Below, in pieces: positions 46,223 to 59,613 of a stretch of DNA of 64,000 bases. The number at the start of each line of letters is the position of its first letter. The first letter of the stretch is position 1. Both the position numbers and the translations under genes were made by a program. Source of the DNA: Sinohyriopsis cumingii (lineage: Eukaryota; Mollusca; Bivalvia; Unionida; Unionidae); the NCBI GenBank assembly GCA_028554795.2, contig CM068832.1, positions 89,646,511 to 89,710,510 of the forward strand. The letters are read 5' to 3'. Below the pieces are notes generated by a model. It did no database searches, was not told the origin of the DNA, and saw only the letters and a list, made by a program, of their open reading frames with translations.

Positions 46223-48354
46223 CTATCTCTCTCTATTTCTCTCCCTTGTAACAGACACTTTTCTGTTACAAGCTTGGCGGTCATACATGAAGGTAGATCT
46301 ATATCATTTGTATAAGCTTGAAAGGTTTCCCAGGTATGATGTTTTATCAGATTCTGTTTTTGAGAAATTAACCTTTGTTTTCTTATCTTTAATTATAGTG
46401 GCCTTCTTTGATGGCAAATGGAAAAGTGATTTCCAGAAACGTTTAATGTAGTGATTGTTCACAGACGCATGACACACATCATGTTATAGCCTTACTTAAC
46501 TTCATGGCTAGGTTAGTTAAATATTTTATTAAAATAAAAAGATGATAAAAACCTGGAAGGTAAACCCATTAAAAAAAAACCCACAAACATGTACACAATA
46601 AAAGATGCAGATAAAAAAATATTCAAAATTCTTAAAATATTGGGTCAAAAGTCGTTATGTCCAAAATTATCTTCATCCAAAGATCATAAAAATGTTTCTA
46701 AAGCAAGTTAACATAAAAGAAATTAGTCTCACAAGGTGAGATACAACCATCCGTGGAATTCAACAAGGTGTGCATTTTGGCCATGATTTACCCGAGTTAT
46801 GTAAGTGTCCTACATGGGAATGGCACAAATCAACCAAATTTCTGTGATTTGTGATGTCATTCTCCAAAGATGGACGATATCCAGAAGCTTCGTTGTGGGA
46901 TTTTTCCCCCATTTTATTAACATTATATATATATGATTAAGCAACCAAAAGATTAACAGATCTGATCTTAAAATGTCTGCATGCTATTAACATGTTTATT
47001 AGTCAAATTTTTTTTATTTTTTATGGAGAAGTTACAAGCTCAGCCATGTACAAACAAGTCAGCAGTGACTTGACCTTGAAGTCTAATGACTGATTGTCAA
47101 ACACATTCAAGAGCGAGGACAAGTTGTGAAGTAAATACCATTATTATATGTTCATTTTCTTCTTCTCTCTGTTAACTTTACATTGTCAGAATCGTTGTAT
47201 TGCGCACCTTCATAGTGCATTCACGTGCATAAAGGAACTACTTTTCTATTGTAAACAATGGACGTAGACGTCAGCACTTTTGAATTGTAAACAAATCATG
47301 TACACTTGCATAGTAGGTGCTTTACATTTTGGTTGATGAAATTTGTTTCTGAATGAAGTAAAGCGAATGTTTCGTGGACTGTCACATACCAGCTGCTTTG
47401 GCATTAACGTTTTTGATACAATGTTTCAGATTTAGGCTAGCTATAGAGTAGATGCCAGAAAAGGTCCTTACAAATAGCATACAAGTGACAAGGCATAAAC
47501 TGTCTTCTTTAGCTGGTAATAAGAATGGCAAAAAAATAATACTTTTACATCCTGAATTTACTCAGAATGTACTTTCTTAGTAATGGAAATCCGAATTACA
47601 TGAGCCATGTCATAGGTTCTCAATCTTGATTACACATTTCAAAACTGTACTGTAATTTCGAATATAAGTGCAATTACATCCTACTTACTGCACTCAAAAT
47701 GAAATAAGCATTAAATTCCATAGCATCTTTTTGATAACTTCAATTGAAAGACTTCATATTTTTCCCGCATTATGATTTCAAACATTCAATGACAGAAACA
47801 GAAACACATTTGCAGATGTCAACACGCTTCTCCCTTGCTTCTTCAATCCTATGTATTTCATGTGGAATTGTCACATATAAATACAGCCCATAATCATGAA
47901 ATTTCATAGAATTGACCAAAAATACCAAAATCTATTCTTTCCAGGTCAAATGGAAAACTGTTTGCAATGCGCATTCATTCACAATGCGACTCCAGATTTC
48001 AATTTTTTAAGTAGACAAAATGCCATTTTCTTTCGAAACTTATGTCTAGCGCGTGACTAAGTTCAAATTTATCTGGGCAGAGTTATGTGCGCATTAATAA
48101 TGTTGTGTAATGATGAATCTGCACTTGTGTATTTAGTTTGGAATATGGCATACATTCATTTACTTTGTTTCTTGTAGTGTATTTTGTTTATAGGTAGAAT
48201 AAGGTAAAATAGAAAGGTATAAGTGGGTAGAATAAGAAAATGAGCATATAATAAAAAGGTTACTGCATTTGTATGGGAAAATATGAACGAGTTTTTTGGA
48301 TGTATTACTGCAGTGCAGTATTAACTCGTTTTGTTGGATATACTGCACTGCACT
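46223..48354. other. Long stretch without a supported gene
   Basis: AT-rich host DNA; short (TA)n near 46927. No coding signal that I can support. Confidence 0.5.
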
Positions 48355-49590
48355 GATAGTTATGTAATCTTGATGGTATAATGTAGGATGATAGTTACGT
48401 AATCTTGATGGCATAATGTAGAACAAGTTATGTAATTGTGATGGCATAATGTAAGATGAGTTATGTAATCTTGATGGCATAATGAGGGATGACAGTTATG
48501 TAATCTTGATGGTATAATGTGGGATGACGGTTTAATAATCTAGATGGCATAATGTGGGATGACAGTTATATAATCTTGATGGTATAATGTAGGATGATAG
48601 TTATGTAATCTTGATGGCATAATGTAGAACAAGTTATGTAATCTTGATGGCATAATGTAGGATGACAGTTATGTAATCTTGATGGTATAATGTGGGATGA
48701 CAGTTATGTAATCTTGATGGCATAATGTGGGATGTCAGTTATGTAATCTTGATGGTATAATGTGTGATGACAGTTATGTAATCTTGATGGCATAATGTAG
48801 GATGACAGTTATGTAATCTTGATGGTATAATGTGTGATGACAGTTATGGAATCTTGATGGCATAATGTAGGATGACAGTTATGTAATCTTGATGGTATAA
48901 TGTAGGATGTCAGTTATGGAATCTTGATGGTATAATGTGGGATGACAGTTATGTAATCTTAATGGTATAATGTAGGATGACAGTTATGTAATCTTGATGG
49001 CATAATGTGGGATGACAGTTATGTAATCTTGATGGCATAATGTAGAACAAGTTATGTAATCTTGATGGCATAATGTAGGATGACAGTTATGTAATCTTGA
49101 TGGCATAATGTAGGATGACAGTTATGTAATCTTGATGGTATAATGTAGGATGTCAGGTATGGAATCTTGATGGTATAATGTGGGATGACAGTTATGTAAT
49201 CTTAATGGTATAATGTAGGATGACAGTTATGTAATCTTGATGGCATAATGTGGGATGACAGTTATGTAATCTTGATGGCATAATGTAGGACAAGTTATGT
49301 AATCTTGATGGCATAATGTAGGATGACAGTTATGTAATCTTGATGGCATAATGTAGGATGACAGTTATGTAATCTTGATGGTATAATGTAGGATGACAGT
49401 TATGTAATCTTGATGGTATAATGTGGGATGACAGTTATGGAATCTTGATGGTATAATGTGTGATGACAGTTATGTAATCTTGATGGCATAATGTAGGATG
49501 ACAGTTATGTAATCTTGATGGTATAATGTGGGATGACAGTTATGTAATCTTGATGGCATAATGTAGGATGAGTTATGTAATCTTAATGGC
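48355..49590. repeat. About 35-bp minisatellite, more than 30 copies
   Basis: Units of GATGACAGTTATGTAATC + TTGATGG(C/T)ATAATGT(A/G)G. A shorter variant (GAACAAGTTATG...) recurs several times within higher-order blocks, for example near 48420, 48628, 49044 and 49287, showing that multi-unit segments were duplicated. Confidence 0.95.
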
Positions 49591-51210
49591 ATCATAAGGG
49601 ATGATAAAAAAACCATCTGTCTTCGGTTTGTAATCTTGATGGCAGGATATAGAATGACAAAAAATTTCACAAGTCCTGTCTTAGCTTTGCTTGATGGTAA
49701 AAAAAAGACAGAGAATACAGGTAATTTTTATTTTTGATCTTTTGACTGAATACAAGCTTGGTTTATGACAGTAAGACATTTACTTAATCTGAAATCACTA
49801 GGTGCCACAAATGCCAACTACTCAATCTAAATAATACACTGATAGTAACTGTTCAATTTTTTTATCATTAAATCTTAAAAGTATCTTAAAGATTATCTAA
49901 AGAACTAATTAGCACATACAGCACTAATTACGAGGTGCAGCACTAATCAGCATCTAAAGCACTAATTAGCACCTAATGAGGATAAAATTTACATAGTTCT
50001 TGCTGTTGACAAGATCTTTACAAAAAAAATGCAGCTTTATCAGAAAAGAAACTGTACTATGCTGATACACAAAAATGATACTCACGGTTGTATACATATA
50101 CAGATGTACAAAGCTTATTAAATTTTCCCTCATGATATCTACATAACATTACACGTTTCGTTCTGAGTTAGTGGAGAGAATGAGCTTGGCTGAAGTATTT
50201 AAATACCATATCAAAGAGTTCTTTGCCTGGCTTGGGGTGTCTAAAAAGAACCCCCCACAAATGTGATTTTGTTTATACCATATAAAAAGGGTTCTTTCCC
50301 TGGCTTGGGGTGTCTAAAAAAAACCACACACAAATGTGATTTTGTGTTTATTACATACTCCCATCAAGCTTTTTGTATATTTTTAGCATTTGCATCATAC
50401 AGACTTTTCCTCTGATGAAAAACCCATATGCCACAATATCATTAGTGTACAGTAAAGAAGGTGAACACATCTTGACAAATGATTATTATAATTTCATATT
50501 TTGTGAGAGTATTTAACATAAATAAACAATATAACCTAAGTGAAAGAATTTTACTTGCTGCTAGATATTTTCTAGATCAACATATACGCTAAAGGTTTAC
50601 AGAGCTGACCCTCTTATATGACATCCATTCAAAACAAAATCAAAATGACAAATTTGGCCCCAAAATGTACAAAATGTTAATTTGATAAAATGTTCAAAGC
50701 ACCATGAGACAATTGCTAAATCTAAAACATTTTAACACACTAGTCACAGGACTCTTTCCATGTTTTCCACAAGCTCATGGACATAAGTGTAATTTATCTC
50801 GGGATACAAGCTCTAACCAAGATGGCTCTCAAACAGTCAAACACAAGTCTGCTATCCCCATCCCATCATACTTGCCTGAGACAGTCCAATTTAAATTCTT
50901 CATGGTGACATCACGTACAAAGCATCGTGGCATCATACTGTTCGTCATGGATTTTACGGCCTCAAGGTCGTAAAGTTATCCAATTAAGTAGCACATTATA
51001 TTTGCAGGTTGGTGGTAATTTTTAATGACATGCTGACAAACTTCCAGCAATACAAAATAATTTTAATTCTACTTTTACAAACAAGAAAACAGTACAGTCT
51101 TAAGCTAACCAGATATCAATAGTTTCCTGACTTTACATTTATATGATTACTAGAAGGAAATAACAATCCATCCTGTGACGAAGATTTATGGTATAAACAT
51201 TTACGACTAT
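49591..51210. other. 3' flank of a minus-strand gene, no coding signal
   Basis: Probably 3' UTR or downstream of the exon at 51211-51404. A segment of about 80 bp with TGCCTGGCTTGGGGTGTCTAAA is present twice at 50213-50345. I could not choose a polyadenylation signal among several AT-rich candidates. Confidence 0.4.
50213..50345. repeat. Direct duplication containing CTGGCTTGGGGTGTCTAAA
   Basis: Two units, each with GGTTCTTT(G/C)CCTGGC...ACAAATGTGATTTTGT. Confidence 0.8.
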
Positions 51211-51404
51211 CTACTCATTCTCAATTGAGGGCATCTCCTCCATATCTTGTTCATAGTCCTCCATACTGGTATCCATGGCAATCATTTCTTCCGATGACCC
51301 TTCATTAGCACCATGGTCGGTCATTTCTGTCTTGCTGTCCCCCTGATCATCTAGCAGCCCCTTAAGGGACTCCTTGTTGCTCTGCCCTGATTCTGGATCC
51401 TCAC
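51211..51404 (-). CDS. Terminal acidic exon of an unidentified host gene
   Basis: Acceptor CTATTTTGACAG|GTGAGGATCC at 51405-51406, then an open frame that gives EDPESGQSNKESLKGLL, a Glu/Asp/Ser/Met-rich tail (MEDYEQDMEEMPSIENE) and TAG at 51211-51213. The exon enters with one base carried from the previous exon, matching the phase of the microexon at 58368-58382. An acidic, disordered C-terminus of this kind is common in nuclear regulators, but I cannot name the gene. Confidence 0.6.
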
Positions 51405-52544
51405 CTGTCAAAATAGCAGTCAATGAATAAGGAAGTATTCCCCCCATTATCATGCATTTACAGCAGTTAACATTTCCTTGAAACTTTATAAATAAGTCAA
51501 GTTCATAGTCATGTCAGGGTATCTGAAAATAAGATAACTTGGTTTAGTAGAAAGTTCATTATCCTAACTTGGCTGCAATACATAGGGACCTAGACTATCA
51601 TGTGATAGCATGCTTACTTTGCATTATTACCTGTCCAAATTAACATGTATTGGTAGCTGGATGCCATTTTTAAAAAATTCTGTAATTAACAATTTTGATC
51701 ATGCAGACACTTCGCATGGAAAAATATGTGCAGTTTAAAGCATCAGAGGTACTACTATAAAGTCAGTCTGGTTCTCTGACTAATTCTACTAAAGCTAAAA
51801 TGAAACCTAGGTCCAACTCCAGCATGAACGAGCCAATTATCCGGATTCTGCTGCACCAATCATATTTCTGAGGTTTTTCTTTTTATTCCTAAGTCAGTAA
51901 TTTAAGGGTTATTTTCAAAAGACTTATGAAAAAATCGTAAGGGTAGGCCAGTCTGCTAATTTTCTATCTCAAATTCAGATACGAGTATGACCAAGCTGTT
52001 CCCTGCATCAAAAGCCAGTAACTTCCTCTAGATCCAAGACAAACTTAAATCAACATCTGAGCTGTTCAAGTGAATGGAAATAGTTTTTACAAAATGAAAC
52101 CAAAATCTAATCAGGTCACAACAACAAAGCTTTCAGCATTATCCCATACCTACTGTAAACATAATTTATCATGCAGAAAATAAGTGAAGACCAAAGTGAT
52201 CTTGACAACAAAATGTTGACCCCTGTGACTAGGCATAAACAAAATAAAACAACTTAAAAAATTCATTTTTTTCTACGATATCAAAGTAGCTGTACTATAA
52301 TGAGTGAATAAAACCCCCTAAGTTAAACATTTTTGTTTAAAAAAATCTTAAAACCTGCACCAGAAACAATAATTATCCAAACTAGAGGGTAGATTTTACC
52401 AGGAACAAGTCATAGGCTTTAAGTAACTTGGAGAGACCACCAGTTTTATGCATCATTAATTATCTTAATTAGCTAATGCTTCCTAGCATTAAATGTATGC
52501 AGTCCGCTCATCCAGTTTCCTGACTCATTCAAATGTACAATGAT
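51405..52544. other. Probable intron, no further feature
   Basis: AT-rich sequence upstream (minus strand) of the terminal exon. No coding signal. Confidence 0.45.
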
Positions 52545-53860
52545 GAGGGTAACGCATCACAATATACAGTGTGCAGTGATTAATATGTCAAGTTTATCAC
52601 TGAATAACCCATCACAATATACAGTGTATTGTGATTAATATGGCAAGTTTACCATTGAATGACCCATCACAATATACAGTGTATAGTAATTAATATGGCA
52701 AGTATACCATTGAATGACCCATCACAATATAGTGTACAGTGTTTAATATGGCAAGTATACCATTGAATGACCCATCACAATATACAGTGTAAAGTGTTTA
52801 ATATGGCAAGTATACCATTGAATAGCCCATCACAATATAGTGTACAGTGTTTAATATGGCAAGTATACCATTGAATGACCCATCACAATATACAGTGTAT
52901 TGTGATTAATATGGCAAGTTTACCATTGAATAGCCCATCACAATATACAGTGTATAGTAATTAATATGGCAAGTTTACCACTGAATGACCCATCACAATA
53001 TACAGTGTCCAGTGTTTAATACGGCAAGTATACCATTGAATGACCCATCACAATATACAGTGTACAGTGTTTAATATGGCAAGTATACCACTGAATGACC
53101 CATCACAATACACAGTGTATAGTAATTAATATGGCAAGTTTACCACTGAATGACCCATCACAATATACAGTGTCCAGTGTTTAATATGGCAAGTATACCA
53201 TAGAATGACCCATCACAATATACAGTGTACAGTGTTTAATATAGCAAGTATACCACTGAATGACCCATCACAATATACAGTGTATAGTGATTAATATGGC
53301 AAGTTTATCATTAAATGACTCATCACAATATACAGTGTATAGTGATTATGGCAAGTTTACCATTGAATGACCCATCACAATATAGTGTATAGTGATTAAT
53401 ATGGCAAGTTTATCATTGAATGACTCATCACAATATACAGTGTATAGTGATTAATATGGCAAGTTTATCATTGAATGATCCATCACAATATAGTGTATAG
53501 TGATTAATATGGCAAGTTTATCATTGAATGACTCATCACAATATACAGTGTATAGTGATTAATATGGCAAGTTTACCATTGAATGACTCATCACAATATA
53601 CAGTGTATAGTGATTAATATGGCAAGTTTATCATTGAATGACTCATCACAATATACAGTGTATAGTGATTAATATGGCAAGTTTATCATTGAATGACCCA
53701 TCACAATATAGTGTATAGTGATTAATATTGCAAGTTTATCATTGAATGACTCATCACAACATACAGTGTATAGTGATTAATATGGCAAGTTTATCATTGA
53801 ATGACCCATCACAATATACAGTGTATAGTGTTTAATATGGCAAGTTTACCATGGAGTAAA
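52545..53860. repeat. About 55-bp minisatellite, about 24 copies
   Basis: Units contain CCCATCACAATATACAGTGT, AGTGATTAATATGGCAAG and TTTACCATTGAATGA. Variants lacking ACAG recur. It lies in the probable intron of the minus-strand gene. Confidence 0.95.
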
Positions 53861-53884
53861 CATACTGATCCTGCTTCCACTGGT

Positions 53885-54125
53885 CAAAAATGAACCTTCT
53901 ATGCAGGTAGGATGTACAAAGCATAAAAAAATCTATGTGGTCATCATTGGTCAGAAATGACCTTCTGTGTAGGTAATATTTATATAGCATGGAAAAATCT
54001 ATGGTCATCACTGGTCAGAAAGGACCTTCTGTGAAGGCAGGATGTAAATAACATGGACAATCTATGTGGTCATCACTGGTCAGAAAGGACCTTCTGTGCA
54101 GGCAGTATGTAAATAGCATGGTCAT
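53885..54125. repeat. About 60-bp repeat, four copies
   Basis: Units contain GGTCATCACTGGTCAGAAA, GGACCTTCTGTG(C/A)AGG and TAGCATGG. A further partial unit lies at 55255-55292. Confidence 0.85.
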
Positions 54126-55554
54126 CAGCAAAACACAATACTTCAATTTTTGTATCATAAAATGTAAGTCAGAGTGACCTTTATTGGTTGTAGGTTGCAG
54201 TTCTAACAGAAATACATCAAATTATCAAGTTCTGAGGCAGGATCTTAGGCGTATAGCTTGCCAAGAGCTTCTGTGGTCATGAGCAAAATGCAGAAACTTG
54301 TCGTCCAAGTCAGTAAAGGATGAAATATAGATCATGAGCTTTTACTGTAAAAAAAAAGTGTGATGTCAACAGAGATGCATACTGTCACCAACTTTATTCT
54401 ACTAGCATGAACATCAAATACAAAATTTAACTCGAGTCAGAGAAAGGCAAAACATGGGCCGTAATGACCTAATTGTGCAATGAGCATGTATCACTTGTAA
54501 AGCTGCATCCCCTCAACTAGTTTCAGGATTCTAGGTGTAACACTATAGTCAGTACCTAAATATAAAAACTTAATCGATGAATTCAAACTGTGAAATGTGG
54601 GTCACTGACTTTTTCATCAGATCACTAACTTTCAAGATGGGACAGTATACACAAAGTATGCACAACACCTGTGTGGTCATAACCTAAATACAAAACTTCA
54701 GTTGGTGCAATGTAAAATGTAGGTCACAGTTACTTTTCCACATGGGCGTGGTACTAATGGATGCATACAACTGTCTAGTTTAAGGAATTTAGCATGAACA
54801 GTTAAAATACAAAACTTTATTAAAACCACTAAGTAAGAAACATGGGTCAAAGTAAGATACTACTGTCACAAGCACTCATCAAGATGCACTGTGTCACCAA
54901 GTTTCATAATTTCAATTACAACTGCGTATACTGGATGCAAAAAACTACATGGTCATGGCATAAACATTAGTCACTAAAATGTGAAATACAGGTCAAGTTA
55001 TTTATTGCCATAAGGGTATGGTACTAACAGAGATGCCTAAATTGATCTAGTAACATGAGGAGTCCTTGAAAAAAAGTTTACAACACAAAACTGAACCCAA
55101 ATCAATGAAGCATGTAACATGGGTCACAGTAGCCTACTTTGGTGAAGTGGTTGTACTTAGTAAGATACATCACCTCACCAAGATTCATGATTATATGTCA
55201 CATGGTATACAGGATGCAAAAGAGCCAGTGGACATGACCAAAACAAAAACTTAACTGGTCATCACTGGTCAGAAAGAACCTTCTGTGCAGGCAGTCACAA
55301 AAACAAAAGCTTAACCCAAGCCAGTGAAATATCTTATTCAATGGTTCAAGCATTTACAGTGCTTTAAAGAAGAAAAAGCCCAACAAAGTTTAACTAAAAC
55401 CAGTGAAGCATGAAATGTGGGTGATAATACCAACTTGTGTAATGAGATGCAACACCTGTCAAAATGTACTTCACAAAGCTTCACAATTCCAGGCAGAATA
55501 GTTTGTAGATAGGGTGCCAAAAACCAGAACTAAAACAAATACTTAAAAACCAGG
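54126..55554. repeat. Degenerate units with GTGAAATGTGGGTCAC and ATGGTACTAACAGAGATGC
   Basis: Several weak units of about 150-250 bp, each with an ACAAAACTT block, a (G)AAATGTGGGTCA block and a GGTACTAACAGAGATGCAT-like block. Too divergent for exact limits. No coding signal. Confidence 0.5.
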
Positions 55555-56300
55555 TCCACGATCTAGAACCTATCACCATAGCATAAGAAAACACTGGACC
55601 CTTGGGAGTCAAACATTTGCTTCATGTTCCAACAGTTGTACAAAAAATCTGCAAACCGTTGGGCTCAAAACCTTTACCTCAGGATCCTTAAACTGTCAGA
55701 AAAAATGTGGACCCTTGGACTCAAACATTTTTATCACTTCCCTAAACTATAAAAAAAGACTCTGAACCTACATAATCAAATTTTTACCACAAATTTCCTG
55801 AGGTATGGGGAAAAACTCTGGACCCTCCTACTCAAAATTTTGCTTATGTTTCTCGAGCTATGCAAAAGGGCATCAGACCCTAGAACTCAACCTTTACCAG
55901 AGATGCTCCTCAAGCTTTGACAAAAGACTGGAACCTCGGACTCCAAAATCCAAAATCTGCCTCAAGTTCCTTGAGCTATCAGAAAATACATTGGACCCTG
56001 TGACACAAACCTGTCTCAAGTTCTCTGAGCAATCAGATAAGACCCTGACTCAAACTGTTAACTAAAGTTCCTTGAGCTATCAGTAAAGACATTATACCAA
56101 GGAACTTAAACCTCTGCCTCAAGTTCCCTGAACTATCAGAAAAGACATCTGACCCTGTGACTCAAACCTTTACTATCCTTAAGCTATCATAAAAGAGATC
56201 AGACCGTAGGGCTCAAATCATTGCCTAAAGTTCCTTGAGCTTTCAGAAAAGACACTGAACCTTGTGACTCAAACCTCACATCTAAAGTTCCAGCACGTTT
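55555..56300. repeat. Degenerate about 55-bp tandem repeat, about 12 copies
   Basis: Units contain a GTTCCTTGAGCTATCAG-like block, AAAAGACA and a TGGACCCTG(T/G)GACTCAAAC block. Much more divergent than the 52545 array. Confidence 0.75.
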
Positions 56301-58367
56301 TAGAATTTACCAAACTGTACCAGATTCCTAAAAACTTAAGCTAAACTCATCTTGGACATGAAAAGAGACCCGACTTTTAAGAGTCATTTAATCAATTTAA
56401 AGTCAGTCTAAAATTTCAGCCATTCACAATAATGGCTTCTAGACTCAAGTTTCATTCATTTGTTGTTGAAATCCAGACATATTAACTGCGAGTTCAAATA
56501 ATTTTGAACAGTTTTGCAATTTTGCAGCAGGACTGCAGACATTTGCTTTCTTTGTTCAGATCAATGTACAGTCTGCATATCAGGGGATCAGATAATCAAG
56601 GCAGAAAAGAGAGTTAGAATTCAATGACACTGTATATAATACAAAAATCTAGGAGGCTAGAATAATACAACATTTGAGTCAACATTAAACAAACAACAAA
56701 AAAATAAGAGTAAGAAAGTGGTGTGTCACGTGCCATATTTTAAGATGTAGCCCAAATTTATCTGAATTATAAGAATGTTAATAAAGAAGAGTTCCTTGAC
56801 GAGGCTGATACTCTTTTGTCCAAAATGTTTTCCCTAGAATTAAAGATATAATTATTACTGATGACTGTTGAAACCAACTCTGACATTCATGAGATTTTAA
56901 AATCTGTGGCTGTGGTAGCCATATTGGATTTAAGATCAGCCTCATTTTTATTAAGACCAAGTAGACACCATTAGAAGAATTTTGGTAAACCCCCATGCTG
57001 ATCAGGACAAACAAAAAGACCAAGTGTTTCCAGTCAGCCAACCTTCCCTGTTTTACACTGCCAACCCTATCATGTTTTCACCCTTGGGGTTATTTTTAAA
57101 AAAAATTACCTACCTACACTCCAAATTTTAAAACCATTGCAGAAACACATTTTCTTTTGCCTTACTTACCATTCTGGAGAATTGGTAACATACAAAAACC
57201 TATGTTGATATGACCATCAATTCTGATGAAGTAGCAATAAAAAGATTTTAAAGATGGCTACCATAGTGGCCACACTGATCAGCACCATTTTCATTCTGGA
57301 GTAACTAGACTCGATAACATCATTAAGGGAAAAACCCAATGCTGATATCACCATCCATTCAGGAGTTGCAATAACAAGTTTTTCAAGATGATTGTAGTGA
57401 CATACATACTAGATGTCTGAGCAGAATTTTTTTCATTAAGGACCAACTAGACCTTTGTATTATTGTGTGAGTACACTTTTCATGGCAATTCTCCAAGTAG
57501 TTTAGGGGCTGTAGTGGCCTATGTCTATAACAGGAAATTTGCCTGTCACTGAAAAAAAACTGGCTCCTTATTTTGCTGTGATTGAAATCTACCTGACAGT
57601 GACTGACAGAGGAAGCGTAATTGGCCTATTATTTAGTAAGCCATGAGACTGACCAACATGTGTGACACTGGTAACCAAGTTAGATCTATCCGACCAATCA
57701 TAATTCATATGTAGCTTATGAAACCTAACCTTTTCCAGTGTTTGTTATTGCTTATATTTTTAATTGAGTAAATGGGAAAGGGGGATTGGTGATGCAAATC
57801 TCATTTAATATTCTAAAATATTCAATTAGTCTTGCCAAAAACATTAAAATACTATTGCCAAAAATATTAAAAAATAAAAATGTTGGAGTAATGCAAATCA
57901 AACAATGATCATAGGAGGGGATGAAAAGAGATTCAGTCCAGATAAAGACTAGTTGAGAAAGATGAACAATAAAAGGGGTTCTAAATGTGAGGATGAAACC
58001 AAGCAATTCTCCATCGACAAATATGTACTACTATAAAGATACCTCCAACGGCATTTATAGAACTAACCCTGCCTACACTCCTTCATGTCATCACTGAGAG
58101 AGAATGCTAACATGCAGTCATCTATACTACAGTAGCAGGGCATTGTAAAAGCAGGCACTCAAAAAAAAAACAACCTTGCATTCATTAAAGCCATGGAACC
58201 GTTGATCAAAGAAAAGGGCCCAGACATGAAATTTTTCTTCCTGGCATCATCGTTCAAAATTTAGCCAACTTTCACTAATTCCATCAAATAGTTCTTAACT
58301 TCTTTCACTGTAACCACCAAACATACCCACACACATATACATGCATGTAATTGATTTCAATACCTAC
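56301..58367. other. Probable intron without coding signal
   Basis: Contains the dispersed repeat at 56870-57470 (listed separately). I see nothing else that I can support. Confidence 0.45.
56870..57470 (-). repeat. Inverted-orientation copies of the 35830-36250 repeat family
   Basis: Blocks such as GTGGTAGCCATATTGGA, CCATTCAGGAG(T/A)(T/A)GCAATAA and GACCAACTAGAC are the reverse complement of blocks at 35830-36250. Confidence 0.55.
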
Positions 58368-58382
58368 CTCCACTATTGTGGT
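58368..58382 (-). CDS. Candidate 15-nt microexon
   Basis: The minus strand reads ATTTTTTTTTGCAG|ACCACAATAGTGGAG|GTAGGTATTG. The acceptor has a T9 tract and the donor is GAG|GTAGGT. Its length is a multiple of three, and its entry phase (one carried base) equals that of the exon at 51211-51404, so inclusion would add HNSG and adjoining residues without breaking the frame. This is prediction from splice sites only. Confidence 0.4.
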
Positions 58383-59328
58383 CTGCAAAAAAAAATATTA
58401 ATCAGGTTTTGTAAATCCAACTGTCCTTACCATTTAAAACTTCTGCTAGAGAAATATTTGATCATGTAGTTTCTTCAATCAACTTTAATCCTGTAAATCA
58501 TTTATCTACTACGCCAATAGTAAAGCTTATTTTTGTGATATTTGAGATATATTGCCGCTTGTGTATCCAATTTCTTAAATACCTGTAATATAAATAAGAG
58601 TATCCAATTTCTTAAACACCTGTATAGAAATTTGTGTATCTGATTTCATAAAGATCTGTATATAAATCTGTGTATCAGATTTCTTAAACATCTGTATATA
58701 AATTTGAGGCTATTAAATTTGCAAGTGAAATCTTTTAGCAAACTTAGATAATATTTAGACAACACACAAACTAGAATGAGTAGTTATGGGTGCATTACAC
58801 AGGGTCTTGCTCTAAACAATTTGCTTTTAACTGCCTGACTGGTGTACACACTGAAACTTAAATCAGAACTAGTAGTAATGGGTGCTAAACAAACAGTTCC
58901 CAATCCCTACCATCTACAGTTAACTTTGTTTTCTAATGCACTTCTTGAAACAGAAACTAGAGCTCATGGTGATTGGTGCAGTACAAACAGTCCTGTTCTC
59001 TTCAATTTCTTGTCAACCCCAGCTGACTGGGGTAAATTTTGAAACTAAACCTAGCAGTAATGGGTGTATTGCAGAGGGTCTTGCTGTCTTTGATTTGCTG
59101 TCATATTTACTAGAGTAGGGTACATTTTCAAACTTAAACTAGATCTACTAGTGGTGCTTGCATTGAAAATAGCTTGGCTATTTACAGTTTGCTTGGCAGA
59201 GCTTTACTTTTGAGAAGATAGCCAATTTAGGGGGTTAAAAGAATTCCAAATGATGACAAAGAATGCTGGAAATCCAACTTCTTCAAGTTTTCATCAACAT
59301 AAAGGTGTGAGACATAAACTGCTGAAAC
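58383..59328. repeat. Degenerate short repeats, no gene
   Basis: About four units of 38-45 bp (GTGTATC-GATTTCTTAAA-ATCTGTATATAAAT) at 58555-58705, then several units of about 110 bp with CTAGTAGTAATGGGTG and GACTGGTG-like blocks at 58770-59160. Confidence 0.55.
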
Positions 59329-59613
59329 TCATCAACATAATAAAGTTATGCAAAGTTAGGTCATGTATTCAAAGGCCATATCTCTTTAAAATAATAATGT
59401 GAATCGCTTGAAATTTCATCAACATAATAAAGTTATGCCATGGAAAGCAAAGTTAGGTCATGTATTCAAAGGCCATATCTCTTTAAAATAATAATGTGAA
59501 TCGCTTGAAATTTCATCAACATAATAAAGTTATGCCATGGAAAGCAAAGTTAGGTCATGTATTCAAAGGCAATATCTCTTTAAAATAATAATGTGAATCG
59601 CTTGAAATTTCAT
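59329..59613. repeat. About 99-bp tandem repeat, three copies
   Basis: Near-identical units with CATCAACATAATAAAGTTATG, AAAGTTAGGTCATGTATTC and AATAATGTGAATCGCTTG. The first copy lacks a 14-base GCCATGGAAAGCAA-type segment. Confidence 0.95.

Noticed and set aside
48355-49590. Coding frames with a repeated PSRLHN-type peptide on the minus strand
   Set aside because: They are translations of the 35-bp minisatellite; frames are broken by unit-length variants and start at non-ATG codons or within units.
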